Origin: Vibrio cholerae
GTDB lineage: Bacteria > Actinomycetota > Actinomycetes > Actinomycetales > Micrococcaceae
DNA length: 64,000 nt
Assembly (NCBI GenBank): GCA_009728235.1
Contig: WNZI01000013.1
Location: forward strand, 1 to 64,000
Direction of reading: 5' to 3'
Under the pieces are notes generated by a model that was not told the DNA's origin, did not search any database, and saw only the letters and a program-made list of their open reading frames with translations. This document shows, piece after piece, positions 39,670-50,164 of this stretch (its first letter is position 1; every line of letters starts with the position of its first letter). A program made the translations under genes and the position numbers.

Positions 39670-40167
39670 CTACTGCGCCGTCAGCGGTCTCTGTGCACCG
39701 GTGGGAACGCGCTCGTTGTCCTTCGCCTGGAGGCGGAGGGTTCGGATGGCCTCCTCGAAGTCCTCGAGCGATTCGAAGCCCTGGTAGACACTGGCGAAGC
39801 GCAGATAGGCGATCTGGTCGAGCCTGCGAAGCGGCCCGAGGATGGCGAGGCCGACCTCGTGGGCGTCGATCTCGGCGACACCGCTCGCGCGCACGTTCTC
39901 CTCGACCTCCTGCGCCAGCAGCGCGAGGTCGTCCTCCGTCACGGGACGTCCCTGGCAGGCCTTACGGACACCATTGATGATCTTCGTGCGGCTGAAGGGT
40001 TCCCCGGCTCCCGAGCGCTTGATCACGCTGAGGCTCGTGGTCTCGACGGTGCTGAACCGGCGCCCGCACTGGGGGCACTGGCGGCGGCGCCGGATGGCCG
40101 ATCCGTCGTCCGCGAGCCGTGAGTCCACCACACGCGAATCGGGGTTACGGCAGTACGGGCAGTACAT
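39670..40167 (-). CDS. nrdR: NrdR transcriptional repressor of ribonucleotide reductase genes
   Basis: A 165-residue protein with an N-terminal zinc ribbon (CPYC at 3-6, CPQC at 31-34) and an ATP-cone ([20 protein letters not shown]). It senses dATP/ATP and represses nrd operons. No nrd structural gene is in the window. It lies 106 bases downstream of hisD in the same direction. Confidence 0.96.
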   Translation of the reverse strand: MYCPYCRNPDSRVVDSRLADDGSAIRRRRQCPQCGRRFSTVETTSLSVIKRSGAGEPFSRTKIINGVRKACQGRPVTEDDLALLAQEVEENVRASGVAEIDAHEVGLAILGPLRRLDQIAYLRFASVYQGFESLEDFEEAIRTLRLQAKDNERVPTGAQRPLTAQ

Positions 40168-40273
40168 GCTTCCCCCTTCTGCCGATCATCGCTGTCCCGA
40201 CCAGTTTAGGACTAGATGTTGGGAAACGACAACACTGTAATTACCACATATGGTGGTCGGTGCGAATCAGGGG

Positions 40274-41635
40274 TCAGCTCTCCCCGGCAGCGAACCGCGC
40301 AGCGACCGCCTCGCCGTGCGCCGGCAGATTCTCCGCCTGGGACAGGGAGAGGATCGACGACGACACCTCGCGGAGCGCTTCGCGATCGTAGTCCACGACC
40401 TGCACCGCACGGAGGAACGTGGTCACGTTGAGGCCCGAAGCGAAGGCCGCCGTGCCGCTGGTGGGCAGCACATGGTTGGAGCCCGCGCAGTAGTCGCCGA
40501 GGCTGACGGGGCTGTGCGGTCCGACGAAGATCGCTCCGGCATTGCGGATCCTCGATGCGACGCTGCGCGCATCGCGGGTCTGGATCTCGAGGTGCTCCGC
40601 CGCGTACGCATCGCACACGGCGACGCCGTGCTCGACGTCGTCGACCAGGATCACCCCCGACTGCGGCCCGGACAGGGCTGTCCTCACCCGATCGGCGTGA
40701 CGCGTCGCCGCCGCTCGGACCTGCAACGCGACGACGACGGCCGCGGCGAGCTCCTCCGAGTCCGTCACCAGGACCGAGGCCGCCTGGGGGTCGTGCTCGG
40801 CCTGGCTCACGAGGTCCGCCGCGACGAGGTCGGCGTCGGCGGAAGCATCCGCGAGGACGGCGATCTCGGTGGTACCGGCCTCCGAGTCGATGCCGACACT
40901 CCCCCGGACCAGCCTCTTCGCGGTCGCGACGAAGACGTTGCCCGGTCCGGTGATGACGTCGACCGGGTCGATGGCCTGCCCGGGCGCTTCCGCCGGAACG
41001 CCGTACGCCAACGCCGCCACGGCCTGAGCGCCGCCCATCGCGTAGACCTCGTCGACACCGAGCATCGCCGCCGCGGCGAGGATCACCGGGTGCGGCCAGC
41101 CTCCGAACTCCTTCTGCGGAGGCGAGGACAGGGCGATCGAGCCCACGCCGGCAGCCTGTGCCGGGACCACGTTCATCACGACGGAGGACGGGTAGACCGC
41201 CAGCCCGCCCGGCACGTACAGGCCGACGCGTTCCACGGCGATCCACTTCTGCGTGAGATGCGCGCCGGGCGCCACCTCCACCTCGACGTCGGCCGGGACC
41301 TGCGCGGCCGCGAAGACCCGGGCCCGGCGGATGGCCTCGTCGAGAGCCGAGCGGACATCGCCGTCGAGCCCGTCCACGGCTGCCTGGATGACAGCGGCGG
41401 GAACCCGCGGGTGCTCCTGCCGGACCCCGTCGAAGCGCAGTGCGAGTTCCCGCAGGGCGCCCAGGCCACGGGACCTGACGTCGTCGATGATGGCCTGCAC
41501 GGAGGCCTCGGAGGACTGCGCGCCGGCTGCGGCCCGCGGCATCACGGCCTTCAGCTCACGCTGGGACAGCGCGCGGCCCCGGAGGTCGATGGTGCGGAAG
41601 TCCACGGAGGAGGGGGTGCTGGTCGCTGACGTCAC
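40274..41635 (-). CDS. hisD: Histidinol dehydrogenase
   Basis: Last two oxidations of histidine synthesis. The 453-residue protein has NVFVATAKRLVRG, DSEAGTTEIAVLAD and GPHSPVSLGDYCAGSNHVLP, typical HisD motifs with the catalytic and zinc residues. The other his genes are not in the window. The start at 41635 is GTG or ATG-like near TSATSTPSSVDFRTIDLRG; a shorter N-terminus is possible. Confidence 0.96.
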   Translation of the reverse strand: MTSATSTPSSVDFRTIDLRGRALSQRELKAVMPRAAAGAQSSEASVQAIIDDVRSRGLGALRELALRFDGVRQEHPRVPAAVIQAAVDGLDGDVRSALDEAIRRARVFAAAQVPADVEVEVAPGAHLTQKWIAVERVGLYVPGGLAVYPSSVVMNVVPAQAAGVGSIALSSPPQKEFGGWPHPVILAAAAMLGVDEVYAMGGAQAVAALAYGVPAEAPGQAIDPVDVITGPGNVFVATAKRLVRGSVGIDSEAGTTEIAVLADASADADLVAADLVSQAEHDPQAASVLVTDSEELAAAVVVALQVRAAATRHADRVRTALSGPQSGVILVDDVEHGVAVCDAYAAEHLEIQTRDARSVASRIRNAGAIFVGPHSPVSLGDYCAGSNHVLPTSGTAAFASGLNVTTFLRAVQVVDYDREALREVSSSILSLSQAENLPAHGEAVAARFAAGES

Positions 41636-41751
41636 CCGAGAAGTCTATCGGGAGCGGCACGGGCCCCTGGCGTCGCTGCAGCGTGCAGGGACGGCGCGTA
41701 CGGCTTCGGTGGAACGGCGGGCGCATCCTGCCCGGGCGCGGGGCAGCGGCT

Positions 41752-42279
41752 TCAGGACTTCCGGGTGGCGAGGCCGACGAGGGCCGTCACGAAGATGATC
41801 AGGGCAGCCGAGGCGGGCCAGACCGCAAGGGCGCCGTAGGACTGCAGCACGAAGTCCGATCCGGGAAGGTCATCGCGCCCGTGCGGTCCGAGGAGGAGGG
41901 CCAGTCCCTCGCCCACCCCGAGGGCGAGAAGCGATCCGAGGACCGACCCGCCGACCGACGCCAGGATACGGGCCACCACTCCGGGCAACCGGAGCCGGAT
42001 GGCGACGACGGTCCCCACGACGATTCCCGCGAGGAGTTCCAGCCCGGCGAGGGTGAGATCCCGCAGCACCCACTCGTCGGCGGAGGTCGGATCCCCGAAG
42101 AGACGTCCCGTGGGTGCGAGCAGCCACCAGAGGGCTCCGACGACGGCGCCCAGCAGGATCGTCGAGCCGAGCCACCAGAACACTCCCGCGGGAGGCACCG
42201 ACCTCCTGTCCTCGGCGACCGCGTAGACAGGAGGGGGGTAGGTGCTCGAACCGGTGTCCGGCTCCTGGCTAGCGCGCAT
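41752..42279 (-). CDS. Membrane protein of unknown function
   Basis: A 175-residue protein with four predicted membrane helices (about residues 34-55, 74-95, 103-128 and 147-171) and a short polar N-terminus. Not recognised beyond that. It is transcribed toward hisD and diverges from the flavin reductase gene. Confidence 0.75.
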   Translation of the reverse strand: MRASQEPDTGSSTYPPPVYAVAEDRRSVPPAGVFWWLGSTILLGAVVGALWWLLAPTGRLFGDPTSADEWVLRDLTLAGLELLAGIVVGTVVAIRLRLPGVVARILASVGGSVLGSLLALGVGEGLALLLGPHGRDDLPGSDFVLQSYGALAVWPASAALIIFVTALVGLATRKS

Positions 42280-42410
42280 GACTTCTACATTAACAAACCA
42301 TCCGGCACCCGCCGGCCGCGCCTACTGTGGGGAGGGCAGCACCAGGTCCCTGCCGCGCGCGCGTGCCCCGGAACCGCTGCCCACAGCTGTCGATTTACGG
42401 AGGAAACCAC

Positions 42411-42941
42411 GTGAACAACCAGAGCACGGCGCCGGCAGGCCGACCCCCCGCTTCCGAGCTGCACGGGGAGTCGTTCCGCGAGGTCTTCCGCCGCCACGCC
42501 GCGGGGGTCGCCATCATCACCGCGACCTACGAAGGGGTTCCGTACGGCTTCACCGCGACGTCGGTGGCTTCCCTGTCCGCCGAACCGCCCCGCTTCTCCT
42601 TCAACATGGCGCGGACGTCCTCCTCCTGGCCCGCCGTGGCGAACACCGACTACGTGGGTGTCCACATGCTCAGCACGGAGAACGAGGGCCTCGCCAACCG
42701 TTTCGCCCGCACCAAGGACCGCTTCACGGGGGACCACTGGGATGCCGGACCCGAGGGCGTGCCCATCCTCAGGGACGTGGCAGGCTGGCTGCTCGGCCGC
42801 ATCAGCATGCGCCTGTCCTTCGAGAACAACGCCGTCGTCGTGGCCGAGGTGGTGGCGGGATCCATCGGTCCCGACGGCGCCCCCCTGCTCTATCACGGTG
42901 GCAGCTACGGCACGCCGACGGCCACCGACTACGTCATCTGA
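42411..42941 (+). CDS. Flavin reductase family protein
   Basis: A 176-residue FMN-binding split-barrel reductase (FRRHAAGVAIITATYEGVPYGFTATSVASLS near 24-54; SFNMARTSSSWPAV near 62-75). Such enzymes supply reduced flavin to monooxygenases or bind flavin themselves. GTG at 42411 follows CGGAGGAAA. No monooxygenase is adjacent, so the partner is unknown. Confidence 0.9.
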   Translation: MNNQSTAPAGRPPASELHGESFREVFRRHAAGVAIITATYEGVPYGFTATSVASLSAEPPRFSFNMARTSSSWPAVANTDYVGVHMLSTENEGLANRFARTKDRFTGDHWDAGPEGVPILRDVAGWLLGRISMRLSFENNAVVVAEVVAGSIGPDGAPLLYHGGSYGTPTATDYVI

Positions 42942-43025
42942 CGCCGCGGGTCGGGCACGCCCCGATCCGTCCCGGTGGGGTCCCGACGGGAGTCCGCCGC
43001 AGTCGTGACATCGCGACGGGCGGCC

Positions 43026-46000
43026 CTAGGCGTCGAGGCAGGCCGGCCCCAGCAGTACCTTCAGATCCCCGAAGAGACCCGGCGTCGGATTGACCCGCAG
43101 GTCCACGCCGAGTTTCATCACCTCGACCGATCGCGATCCGTTCAGGCGGATCAGCACCTCGCTCGTACCGGGATGCGTCCTCAGGACATCCCCGAGTGCC
43201 GTCACCGCCGTCTCCGTGGCCTTGTGCTGGAGCATCGAGATCACCACGGGACCGGAGTGCCCCTCGCTGAGGTCCGGCACGGTGAGCTCCTGCGCGTTGA
43301 GCATCACGGCGCCGTCGTCCCGGCGCTGCAGCCGGCCGCGGACCACCACGATGAGGTCCTCGGCGAGCACCGCGGAGATGGGCCCGTAGACCTGCCCGAA
43401 GAACATCACCTCCATGGATCCCGCGAGGTCCTCCACCTCCGCCCGGGCGTAGGCGTTCCCGCTGTTCTTCGCGATGCGCCGCTGGAGGGAGGTGATCATC
43501 CCGGCGATCGTGACGATGGCGCCGTCGGCCGGGCCTTCCTCGCTGATGATCGACGGGATGGAGGAATCCGCATGCTGGCTGAGGATGCCCTCGAGTCCCT
43601 GCAGCGGGTGGTCCGACACGTACAGCCCGAGCATGTCGCGTTCGAAGGAGAGCTTGTCCTTCTTGTCCCACTCCGGCAGGTCGGGTACCTCGACGGAGAG
43701 TCCCCCCACGGCACTCCCGCCGTCGTCGAACGCACTGAAGAGGTCGAACTGGTTCGCCGCCTCGTTGCGCTTGAGCACGATCACGGAGTCCACGGCCTCC
43801 TCGTGGATCATCGCGAGGGCGCGGCGGGGATGCCGGAGCGAGTCGAAGGCACCCGCCTTGATGAGAGATTCGATGGTGCGCTTGTTGCAGACGACGGCGG
43901 GGACCTTCTGCAGGAAGTCGCTGAAGGACGTGAAGGCACCCTTCTCCTCGCGCGCGTTCACCATCGCGCCGACGACGTTCGCACCGACGTTGCGGATGGC
44001 ACCCATGCCGAAGCGGATGTCCTTGCCTACCGGGGTGAAGTTCACGCTCGACTCGTTGACGTCCGGCGGCAGCACCGTGATGCCCATGCGGCGGCACTCG
44101 TTCAGGTAGATCGCCAGTTTGTCCTTGTCGTCCCCGACGCTCGTGAGCAGGGCGGCCATGTACTCGGCCGGGTAGTGCGCCTTCAGGTATGCAGTCCAGT
44201 ACGACACGAGGCCGTAGGCCGCGGTGTGGGCCTTGTTGAACGCGTAGTCCGAGAAGGATTCGAGCACGATCCACAGCTTGTCCATGGCTGCCTGCGAGTA
44301 GCCGTTGGCCTTCATGCCGGCGAAGAAGTCCGCCTGCTGCTTGTCCAGCTCGGACTTCTTCTTCTTGCCCATGGCACGGCGCAGCATGTCCGCCTGGCCC
44401 AGGGTGAAGTTCGCCAGCTTCTGCGCGGCGCTCATGACCTGCTCCTGGTACACGATCAGGCCGTACGTCCCGCCCAGGATCTCCTCCAGGGGCCCCTCGA
44501 GCTCGGGGTGGATGGGCTCGATGTCCTGCAGTCCGTTCTTGCGCAGGGCATAGTTCGTGTGCGAGTTCACGCCCATGGGGCCCGGACGGTACAGCGCCAG
44601 GACGGCGGAGATGTCCTCGAAGTTGTCGGGGCGCATGAGCTTCAGGAGGGAGCGCATGGGTCCGCCGTCGAGCTGGAAGACCCCCAGCGTGTCCCCCCGC
44701 GCGAGGAGCTCGTAGGACTCCCTGTCGTCGAGCTCGAGGTCCTCGAGGACGAGGTCGGTGTCCTTGTTCGCCTTGATGTTCTCGACGGCGTCCGTGATGA
44801 TCGTGAGATTCCTCAGGCCGAGGAAGTCCATCTTGATGAGCCCGAGACCCTCGCACGTGGGGTAGTCGAACTGCGTGATGATCTGGCCGTCCTGCTCACG
44901 GCGCATGATCGGGATGATGTCGATCAGCGGGTCCGAGGACATGATGACACCGGCCGCATGGACGCCCCACTGGCGCTTCAGCCCCTCCAGGCCGAGTGCC
45001 GTCTCGAAGACCTTCTCGGAATCTGCGTCGGTCTTCAGCAGCTCGCGGAGTTCCTCGGCTTCCGAGTAGCGCTTCGCGTCCTTGTTGTGCACGTCGGCCA
45101 GCGCCAGTCCCTTGCCCATGACGTCCGGCGGCATGGCCTTGGTGAGGCGCTCCCCCGTGGAGAACGGGTAGCCCATGACGCGGGACGAGTCCTTCAGGGC
45201 CTGCTTCGCCTTGATGGTGCCGTAGGTGACGATCATGGCGACGCGCTCGTCGCCGTACTTCTCGGTCACGTACCGGATGACCTCGGAGCGGCGGCGATCA
45301 TCGAAGTCGACGTCGAAGTCGGGCATGGACACACGTTCGGGGTTGAGGAAGCGCTCGAAGATCAGCCCGTGCTTGAGGGGATCCAGGTCGGTGATCCGCA
45401 TGGCGTACGCGACCATCGACCCCGCACCGGAACCACGGCCCGGTCCCACCCGGATGCCGTTGTTCTTGGCCCAGTTGATGAAGTCGGCGACCACCAGGAA
45501 GTACCCCGGGAAGCCCATCTGCGTGATGACGCCGACCTCGAACTCCGCCTGCTTCCGGACGTCGTCGGGCACGCCTGCGGGGTACCGGTAGTGCAGGCCC
45601 GTCTCGACCTCCTTGACGAACCACGACTGCTCGTTCTCGCCCTCGGGGACGGGGAAGCGCGGCATGTAGTTGGCCTTGGTGTTGAACTCGACGTCGCACC
45701 GCTCGGCGATGAGCAGCGTGTTGTCGCATGCCTCGGGATAGTCCCGGAAGATGGCGCGCATCTCGGCCGGCGACTTGAGGTAGAACTCGTCGGCGTCGAA
45801 CTTGAAGCGTTTGGGATCGGCCAGCGTGGAGCCCGACTGCACGCACAGCAGCGCGGCGTGCGCCTTGGAGTCCTCCGCGTGGGTGTAGTGCAGGTCGTTG
45901 GTGGCGACGAGCGGGAGTCCGAGCTCCTTCGCCAGCCGGATCAGGTCCGCCTTGACCCTGCGCTCGATGTCGAGCCCGTGGTCCATCAGTTCGCAGAAGT

Positions 46001-46565
46001 AGTTCTCCGCGCCGAAGATGTCGCGGAAGTCCGACGCCGCCTGCCTCGCCTCGTCGTAGAGGCCGAGGCGGAGCTTCGTCTGCACCTCCCCGGAGGGGCA
46101 GCCGGTCGTGGCGATGAGGCCCTTCCCGTAGGTCTGCAGGAGGTCGCGGTCCATGCGGGGCTTGTACAGGTAGCCCTCGAGGGAGGCGAGCGAGGACATC
46201 CGGAAGAGGTTGTGCATGCCGTCCGTGGTCTCCGACCACAGCGTCATGTGGGTGTAGGCACCGGCGCCGGAGACGTCGTCCCGTCCGCCGCCACCCCACT
46301 GCACGCGTGTGCGGTCGTTCCGGGCCGTCCCCGGCGTGAGGTAGGCCTCGACGCCGATGATGGGTTTGATCCCGGCGCTCGTCGCCTTGCTCCAGAAGTC
46401 GAAGGCCCCGAAGACGAACCCGTGGTCGGTGGTCGCCAGGGCGTTCATCCCGAGTTCCTCGGTATGGCTGAACAGGTCCGTCAGGCGTGCGGCGCCGTCG
46501 AGCATCGAGTACTCGGTGTGGTTGTGGAGATGGACGAAAGAGTCGGTCGATGCAGGAGTAGCCAC
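43026..46565 (-). CDS. dnaE: DNA polymerase III alpha subunit
   Basis: Replicative polymerase of 1179 residues, normal for DnaE1. N-terminal PHP domain (HLHNHTEYSMLDGAARLTDL near 12-31), catalytic palm (GRGSGAGSMVAYAM, then PDFDVDFDDRRR carrying the metal-binding Asp residues), fingers, (HhH)2 region and an OB domain near the C-terminus (IVTIAGMITSLQRRIAKNSG). It is the last gene of the long leftward block. An antisense frame of 1270 codons overlaps it and is not a gene. Confidence 0.98.
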   Translation of the reverse strand: MATPASTDSFVHLHNHTEYSMLDGAARLTDLFSHTEELGMNALATTDHGFVFGAFDFWSKATSAGIKPIIGVEAYLTPGTARNDRTRVQWGGGGRDDVSGAGAYTHMTLWSETTDGMHNLFRMSSLASLEGYLYKPRMDRDLLQTYGKGLIATTGCPSGEVQTKLRLGLYDEARQAASDFRDIFGAENYFCELMDHGLDIERRVKADLIRLAKELGLPLVATNDLHYTHAEDSKAHAALLCVQSGSTLADPKRFKFDADEFYLKSPAEMRAIFRDYPEACDNTLLIAERCDVEFNTKANYMPRFPVPEGENEQSWFVKEVETGLHYRYPAGVPDDVRKQAEFEVGVITQMGFPGYFLVVADFINWAKNNGIRVGPGRGSGAGSMVAYAMRITDLDPLKHGLIFERFLNPERVSMPDFDVDFDDRRRSEVIRYVTEKYGDERVAMIVTYGTIKAKQALKDSSRVMGYPFSTGERLTKAMPPDVMGKGLALADVHNKDAKRYSEAEELRELLKTDADSEKVFETALGLEGLKRQWGVHAAGVIMSSDPLIDIIPIMRREQDGQIITQFDYPTCEGLGLIKMDFLGLRNLTIITDAVENIKANKDTDLVLEDLELDDRESYELLARGDTLGVFQLDGGPMRSLLKLMRPDNFEDISAVLALYRPGPMGVNSHTNYALRKNGLQDIEPIHPELEGPLEEILGGTYGLIVYQEQVMSAAQKLANFTLGQADMLRRAMGKKKKSELDKQQADFFAGMKANGYSQAAMDKLWIVLESFSDYAFNKAHTAAYGLVSYWTAYLKAHYPAEYMAALLTSVGDDKDKLAIYLNECRRMGITVLPPDVNESSVNFTPVGKDIRFGMGAIRNVGANVVGAMVNAREEKGAFTSFSDFLQKVPAVVCNKRTIESLIKAGAFDSLRHPRRALAMIHEEAVDSVIVLKRNEAANQFDLFSAFDDGGSAVGGLSVEVPDLPEWDKKDKLSFERDMLGLYVSDHPLQGLEGILSQHADSSIPSIISEEGPADGAIVTIAGMITSLQRRIAKNSGNAYARAEVEDLAGSMEVMFFGQVYGPISAVLAEDLIVVVRGRLQRRDDGAVMLNAQELTVPDLSEGHSGPVVISMLQHKATETAVTALGDVLRTHPGTSEVLIRLNGSRSVEVMKLGVDLRVNPTPGLFGDLKVLLGPACLDA

Positions 46566-46634
46566 CCGGCAAGTCTAGTGCTCACGGACCCCACGGACGG
46601 TCCCGGCCCCTTTGCCGAGGGTCACCGCGACGCG

Positions 46635-47569
46635 TCAGACGAGGCCGTTCGACAGTGCCATCAGGGCGTAGGCGAGGTCGACCGGGTACGGGCTGCTGAC
46701 GGAGACGGGTGCGCCGGTCCGGGGATGCGCGAAGCCCAGCCGGTGCGCGTGCAGCCACTGCCGGGTCAGGCCGAGCTCAGCGGCTAGGCGGGGGTCGGCA
46801 CCGTAGGTCAGGTCCCCCGCACAGGGATGGCGGAGCGCTGAGAAGTGCACCCGGATCTGGTGTGTCCGCCCGGTCTCGAGATGGACCTCGACGAGGCTGG
46901 CGCGGCCGAAGGCCTCCAGGACCTCGTAGTGCGTGACGGAATCGCGCCCGCCCTCCATCACGGCGAAGCGCCACTCGTGGTGCGGATGCCGGCCGATGGG
47001 CGCGTCGATGGTGCCCTTCAACGGTTCCGGCAGTCCCTGCACCACCGCGTGGTAGACCTTCTCGACGGTGCGCTCCTTGAAGGCCCGTTTGAGCGCCGTG
47101 TAGGCGGGCTCGGTCTTCGCGACCACCATCGCACCGGAGGTACCGACGTCGAGCCGGTGGACGATCCCGACCCGCTCCGGCGCGCCCGAGGTCGAGATCC
47201 GGTAGCCTGCAGCCGCGAGGGCGCCGACGACGGTGGGGCCCACCCATCCCGGGGAGGGATGCGCGGCTACTCCCACCGGCTTGTCGACGACCACGAAATC
47301 GTCGTCGTCGAGCAGGATGCCCATGCCGTCCACGGCTTCCGGGATCACCCGCTGGGCGTCCTCGGGATCCGGCAGGTGGACCTCGATGCGGTCGCCCGTC
47401 CGGACCCGGTCCGACTTGGCGAGGTGTTCGCCGTCGCGCAGGACCCGGCCGTCGGCGCACCATTGCGCGATGGCGTCCGGGAGACCTCCAGCAGTCGCGC
47501 CAGGACGGCGTCTATCCTGCTCCCGGCGTCGTCCTCGTCGACGGTGATCAGCCGCGTGTCATCGACCAT
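46635..47569 (-). CDS. RluA-family 23S rRNA pseudouridine synthase, frameshifted in this sequence
   Basis: Modifies uridines in large-subunit rRNA. From ATG 47569 an S4-like start ([20 protein letters not shown]) leads to LLEVSR. One base is then missing near 47478; with it the text continues [20 protein letters not shown] and into the catalytic domain ([19 protein letters not shown], with the catalytic Asp). Corrected length is 311 residues. It overlaps the lspA end by 11 bases, the standard lspA-rluD arrangement. Confidence 0.92.
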
Positions 47570-48263
47570 CGTCGCCTCGCCCTTCCGCGCCGGGTCCCGC
47601 CACATCCTCCGCCGACGGTGCTGCATCGGCCTGCCCGTCGGTCGCCCGACGTCCGTCCATGCCGATGCCGCGCAGGGTGAGGATGCAGACGAGGACGACG
47701 CCGCTGACGACGGCCGAGTCGGCGATGTTGAAGATCGCGAAGTTCGGCAGGGCGATGAAATCCACGACGTGGCCCTGACCGAAGGAGGGTTCTCTGAACA
47801 GTCGATCCGTCAGGTTGCCGAGGGCCCCGCCGAGGACCAGTCCGAGTGCCACCGCCCAGCCCCAGGACCGTACCTTCCGGACCTGGAGCACGATCCCGAC
47901 GGCGACCACGACCATGATGATGGTGAACACCCAGGTGTAGTCGGTGCCGATCGAGAAAGCGGCGCCCGGATTGCGGATGAACCGCCAGTTGAGCAGTGGC
48001 GGGAGGACCGGGATGACCTGGCCCTCCGTCATGGTCGCGACGACCCACCACTTGGTCAGCTGATCGAGCGTGTAGGCGACGAGCGTACACAGCAGCATGA
48101 CGGCCCCGTACCGCAGGGCGGCCCGACGCGCAGGGATGGGCCCCACGGCGGACGTCCCGGTCGCACCGCCGGTGTCGGACGCGCCGGTCCCCCCGGTGGA
48201 ACGGCTCGGGGAAGCCCCGGTGGTGGGCTCGGGTGCGGGATCGGCGGGCTGCTGCTCGTTCAC
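47559..48263 (-). CDS. lspA: Lipoprotein signal peptidase
   Basis: Cleaves prolipoprotein signal peptides. The 234-residue protein has a 48-residue polar N-terminal extension, four membrane helices and the two catalytic Asp regions (GGALGNLTDRLF and FNIADSAVV). An acidic C-terminal tail overlaps the start of the pseudouridine synthase gene. Confidence 0.95.
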   Translation of the reverse strand: MNEQQPADPAPEPTTGASPSRSTGGTGASDTGGATGTSAVGPIPARRAALRYGAVMLLCTLVAYTLDQLTKWWVVATMTEGQVIPVLPPLLNWRFIRNPGAAFSIGTDYTWVFTIIMVVVAVGIVLQVRKVRSWGWAVALGLVLGGALGNLTDRLFREPSFGQGHVVDFIALPNFAIFNIADSAVVSGVVLVCILTLRGIGMDGRRATDGQADAAPSAEDVAGPGAEGRGDDGR

Positions 48264-48314
48264 GATTCATCCAGGTGTAGGCGCGGTGGTGGCCGTCGGG
48301 GACCCGACGACGAA

Positions 48315-48355
48315 AAGGGCCGGTTCCCGAGGCTGTGCCCCTGCAACCGGCCCTT
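48315..48355. terminator. Hairpin between wag31 and lspA
   Basis: Perfect 11-bp stem AAGGGCCGGTT / AACCGGCCCTT with a 19-base loop. It probably ends the wag31 transcript. Confidence 0.65.
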
Positions 48356-48395
48356 GTGCGTTACCGGCCGGACCGTGGTCCGGCCGAGGTCTCTG

Positions 48396-49051
48396 CTAGG
48401 AGGCCGAGGTGTCGGATGCGAGCGATCCGCGTGAATCGAGGTCGCGGAGCTGACCCTCGATGTAGGCCTTCAGGCGCGAGCGGTAGTCGCGCTCGAAGCC
48501 GCGGAGCTGCTCGACCTTGCGCTCGAGGACGGCCTTCTGCTGCTCGAGGTCGCCGAGCGTCTTGCGGCTCTTCTCCTGGGCGTCGGTGACGAGCCCGCTG
48601 GCTTCGATCTGCGCCTCGGCGATGATCTTGTCACGCTGCTCGACGCCCGCGTTGACGTACTCGTCGTGCAGGCGCTGCGCCATGGCGAGGACGCCGGCGG
48701 CGGACTCCGCGGTTCCGGTCGAGCTGGCGGGAGCGGCTGCGGCCGGCGGGGCGGGTGCTGGCGCCGGGGTGGGCTCCTCCTCGGCGGGAGCGGTCTCGGC
48801 GGCACTCTCCTCCACCGGGACGTCCTCGGTCTGCGTGCTGGCCGCGACGGGCGCCGGCACCACGGTGCTCTGGGAGGTGTCCGCCGAACCGTCGGCGAGC
48901 CTGCGGCGCAGTTCCTCGTTCTCCTGGTTCAGGCGGCGGAGTTCGACGACGATCTCGTCGAGGAAGTCGTCCACCTCGTCCTGGTCGTAGCCCTCACGGA
49001 ACTTCGTCGCTGGAACCTCTTGTTGACAACGTCTTCTGGCGTCAAAGCCAT
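48396..49051 (-). CDS. wag31: DivIVA/Wag31 polar growth protein, frameshifted in this sequence
   Basis: Coiled-coil protein that marks cell poles and septa and directs wall growth. From ATG 49051, after GAGGTGACCAG, it reads MALTPEDVVNKRFQ. One base is lost near 49009; with it the text continues PTKFREGYDQDEVDDFLDEI, the canonical DivIVA N-terminus. Coiled coils flank an Ala/Pro/Glu-rich linker (about residues 60-115). Corrected length is 218 residues. Since the protein is essential in related species, a sequence error is likely. Confidence 0.93.
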
Positions 49052-49197
49052 CTGGTCACCTCATACTGATAGAGCCGTACCGCCCGAGGGGCGGGCAGGG
49101 CTGCGGTACCGAATTGTGGACATGAGCCACTGAACTCACGTCGAACTGTGAATCAGCGTATATCGTCTGGAACTGCATCACGAAACGGACTCGGACG

Positions 49198-49488
49198 CTA
49201 CTGTGCGAGGCCGCGGGCCACCGACATCAGGATCAGCACCACGATGAAGAGCACCAGGAAGGCGAGATCGAGCTGGACGCCGCCCAGCCGGAGCGGCGGG
49301 ATCAGCCGTCGAAGGGCCTTGATCGGAGGATCGGTCGCCGAGTACACGCCCGTCGCCACGACCAGCGCCAGCTTCTGCGGCCGCCAGTCCCGGGCGAAAC
49401 CCTGCACGGCGTCGTAGACGATCCGCAGGATCAGGGCCAGCTGGAACAGCATCAGTACCAGGTAGATCAGTGCAAATACCAAACTCAC
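49198..49488 (-). CDS. YggT-family membrane protein
   Basis: A 96-residue protein with two membrane helices (about 3-24 and 72-92) around a loop containing ATDPPIKALRRLIPP, the family signature. It sits between sepF and wag31, as in most Gram-positive division clusters, and may have a role in division or ion homeostasis. Confidence 0.92.
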   Translation of the reverse strand: MSLVFALIYLVLMLFQLALILRIVYDAVQGFARDWRPQKLALVVATGVYSATDPPIKALRRLIPPLRLGGVQLDLAFLVLFIVVLILMSVARGLAQ

Positions 49489-49546
49489 GGAGCAGTTCCA
49501 GTTCTTCGGGCCTTGGTGGTCGTCGCGACCGGAGCGGCCGCAGGGC

Positions 49547-50068
49547 TCAGCTCTGGTTGAAGAAGCTGGTCTGAGCCTCGCTGGCCTTCAGGTCTTCGCC
49601 GAGGACTTCAATATACGACGGCGACAGCAGGAACACCTTATTGGTGACCCGCTCGATACTGCCGTGGAGGCCGAAGACGAGGCCGGCGGAGAAGTCCACG
49701 AGACGCTTGGCATCGGCTTCACCCATGTCTGTCACGTTCATGATCACGGGGATCCCGTCGCGGAAGCTCTCGCCGATGAGCTTGGCGTCGTTGTAGGACC
49801 GCGGGTGGATCGTGGTGATCTGGCGGAGGGCGGACGAGTCCTCACGCGACGACGGCGCGCGCTTGATCGGGGTCACGGGAGCACGGTACTCCTCCGCGGG
49901 GGCGACCCGGGTGACGGCCGGAGCCGCCTCGAGGTGGCGTTCGTCGCGGTCGTAGTCCACTGTGTATTCCTCGTTCCTGCTGTGCGCGCTTTTCGCTTCG
50001 GGCTCGTAGTGCTCGTCACCGTCGGCGAGCCCAAGGTAGATCATCGTCTTGCGCAGTGCGCCAGCCAT
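49547..50068 (-). CDS. sepF: Cell division protein SepF
   Basis: Membrane anchor and organiser for FtsZ, which replaces FtsA in actinobacteria. ATG 50068 gives [14 protein letters not shown], an amphipathic membrane-binding start; the earlier in-frame start is unlikely. A variable linker precedes the SepF domain ([38 protein letters not shown]). Length 173. Confidence 0.95.
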   Translation of the reverse strand: MAGALRKTMIYLGLADGDEHYEPEAKSAHSRNEEYTVDYDRDERHLEAAPAVTRVAPAEEYRAPVTPIKRAPSSREDSSALRQITTIHPRSYNDAKLIGESFRDGIPVIMNVTDMGEADAKRLVDFSAGLVFGLHGSIERVTNKVFLLSPSYIEVLGEDLKASEAQTSFFNQS

Positions 50069-50164
50069 GGTGACTCCTGTTCTGAGAGTGGATTGGTCGT
50101 TCCCGTGGGCGTACTGCATGCGGTCCGCCCGGCTGCCCGTCGTGCCGCCGTTACAGCTCAGACG

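Noticed and set aside
40216-40273. NrdR box in the AT-richer gap between hisD and nrdR
   Set aside because: Sequence near ACCACATATGGTGG is only partly palindromic, does not match the NrdR box pattern and has no partner box.
42975-46787. Open frame of 1270 codons on the plus strand over dnaE
   Set aside because: It is antisense to an intact, well-recognised dnaE and its composition (His/Arg/Gly/Glu-rich) is that of a complement frame in high-GC DNA. No family motif or ribosome site.
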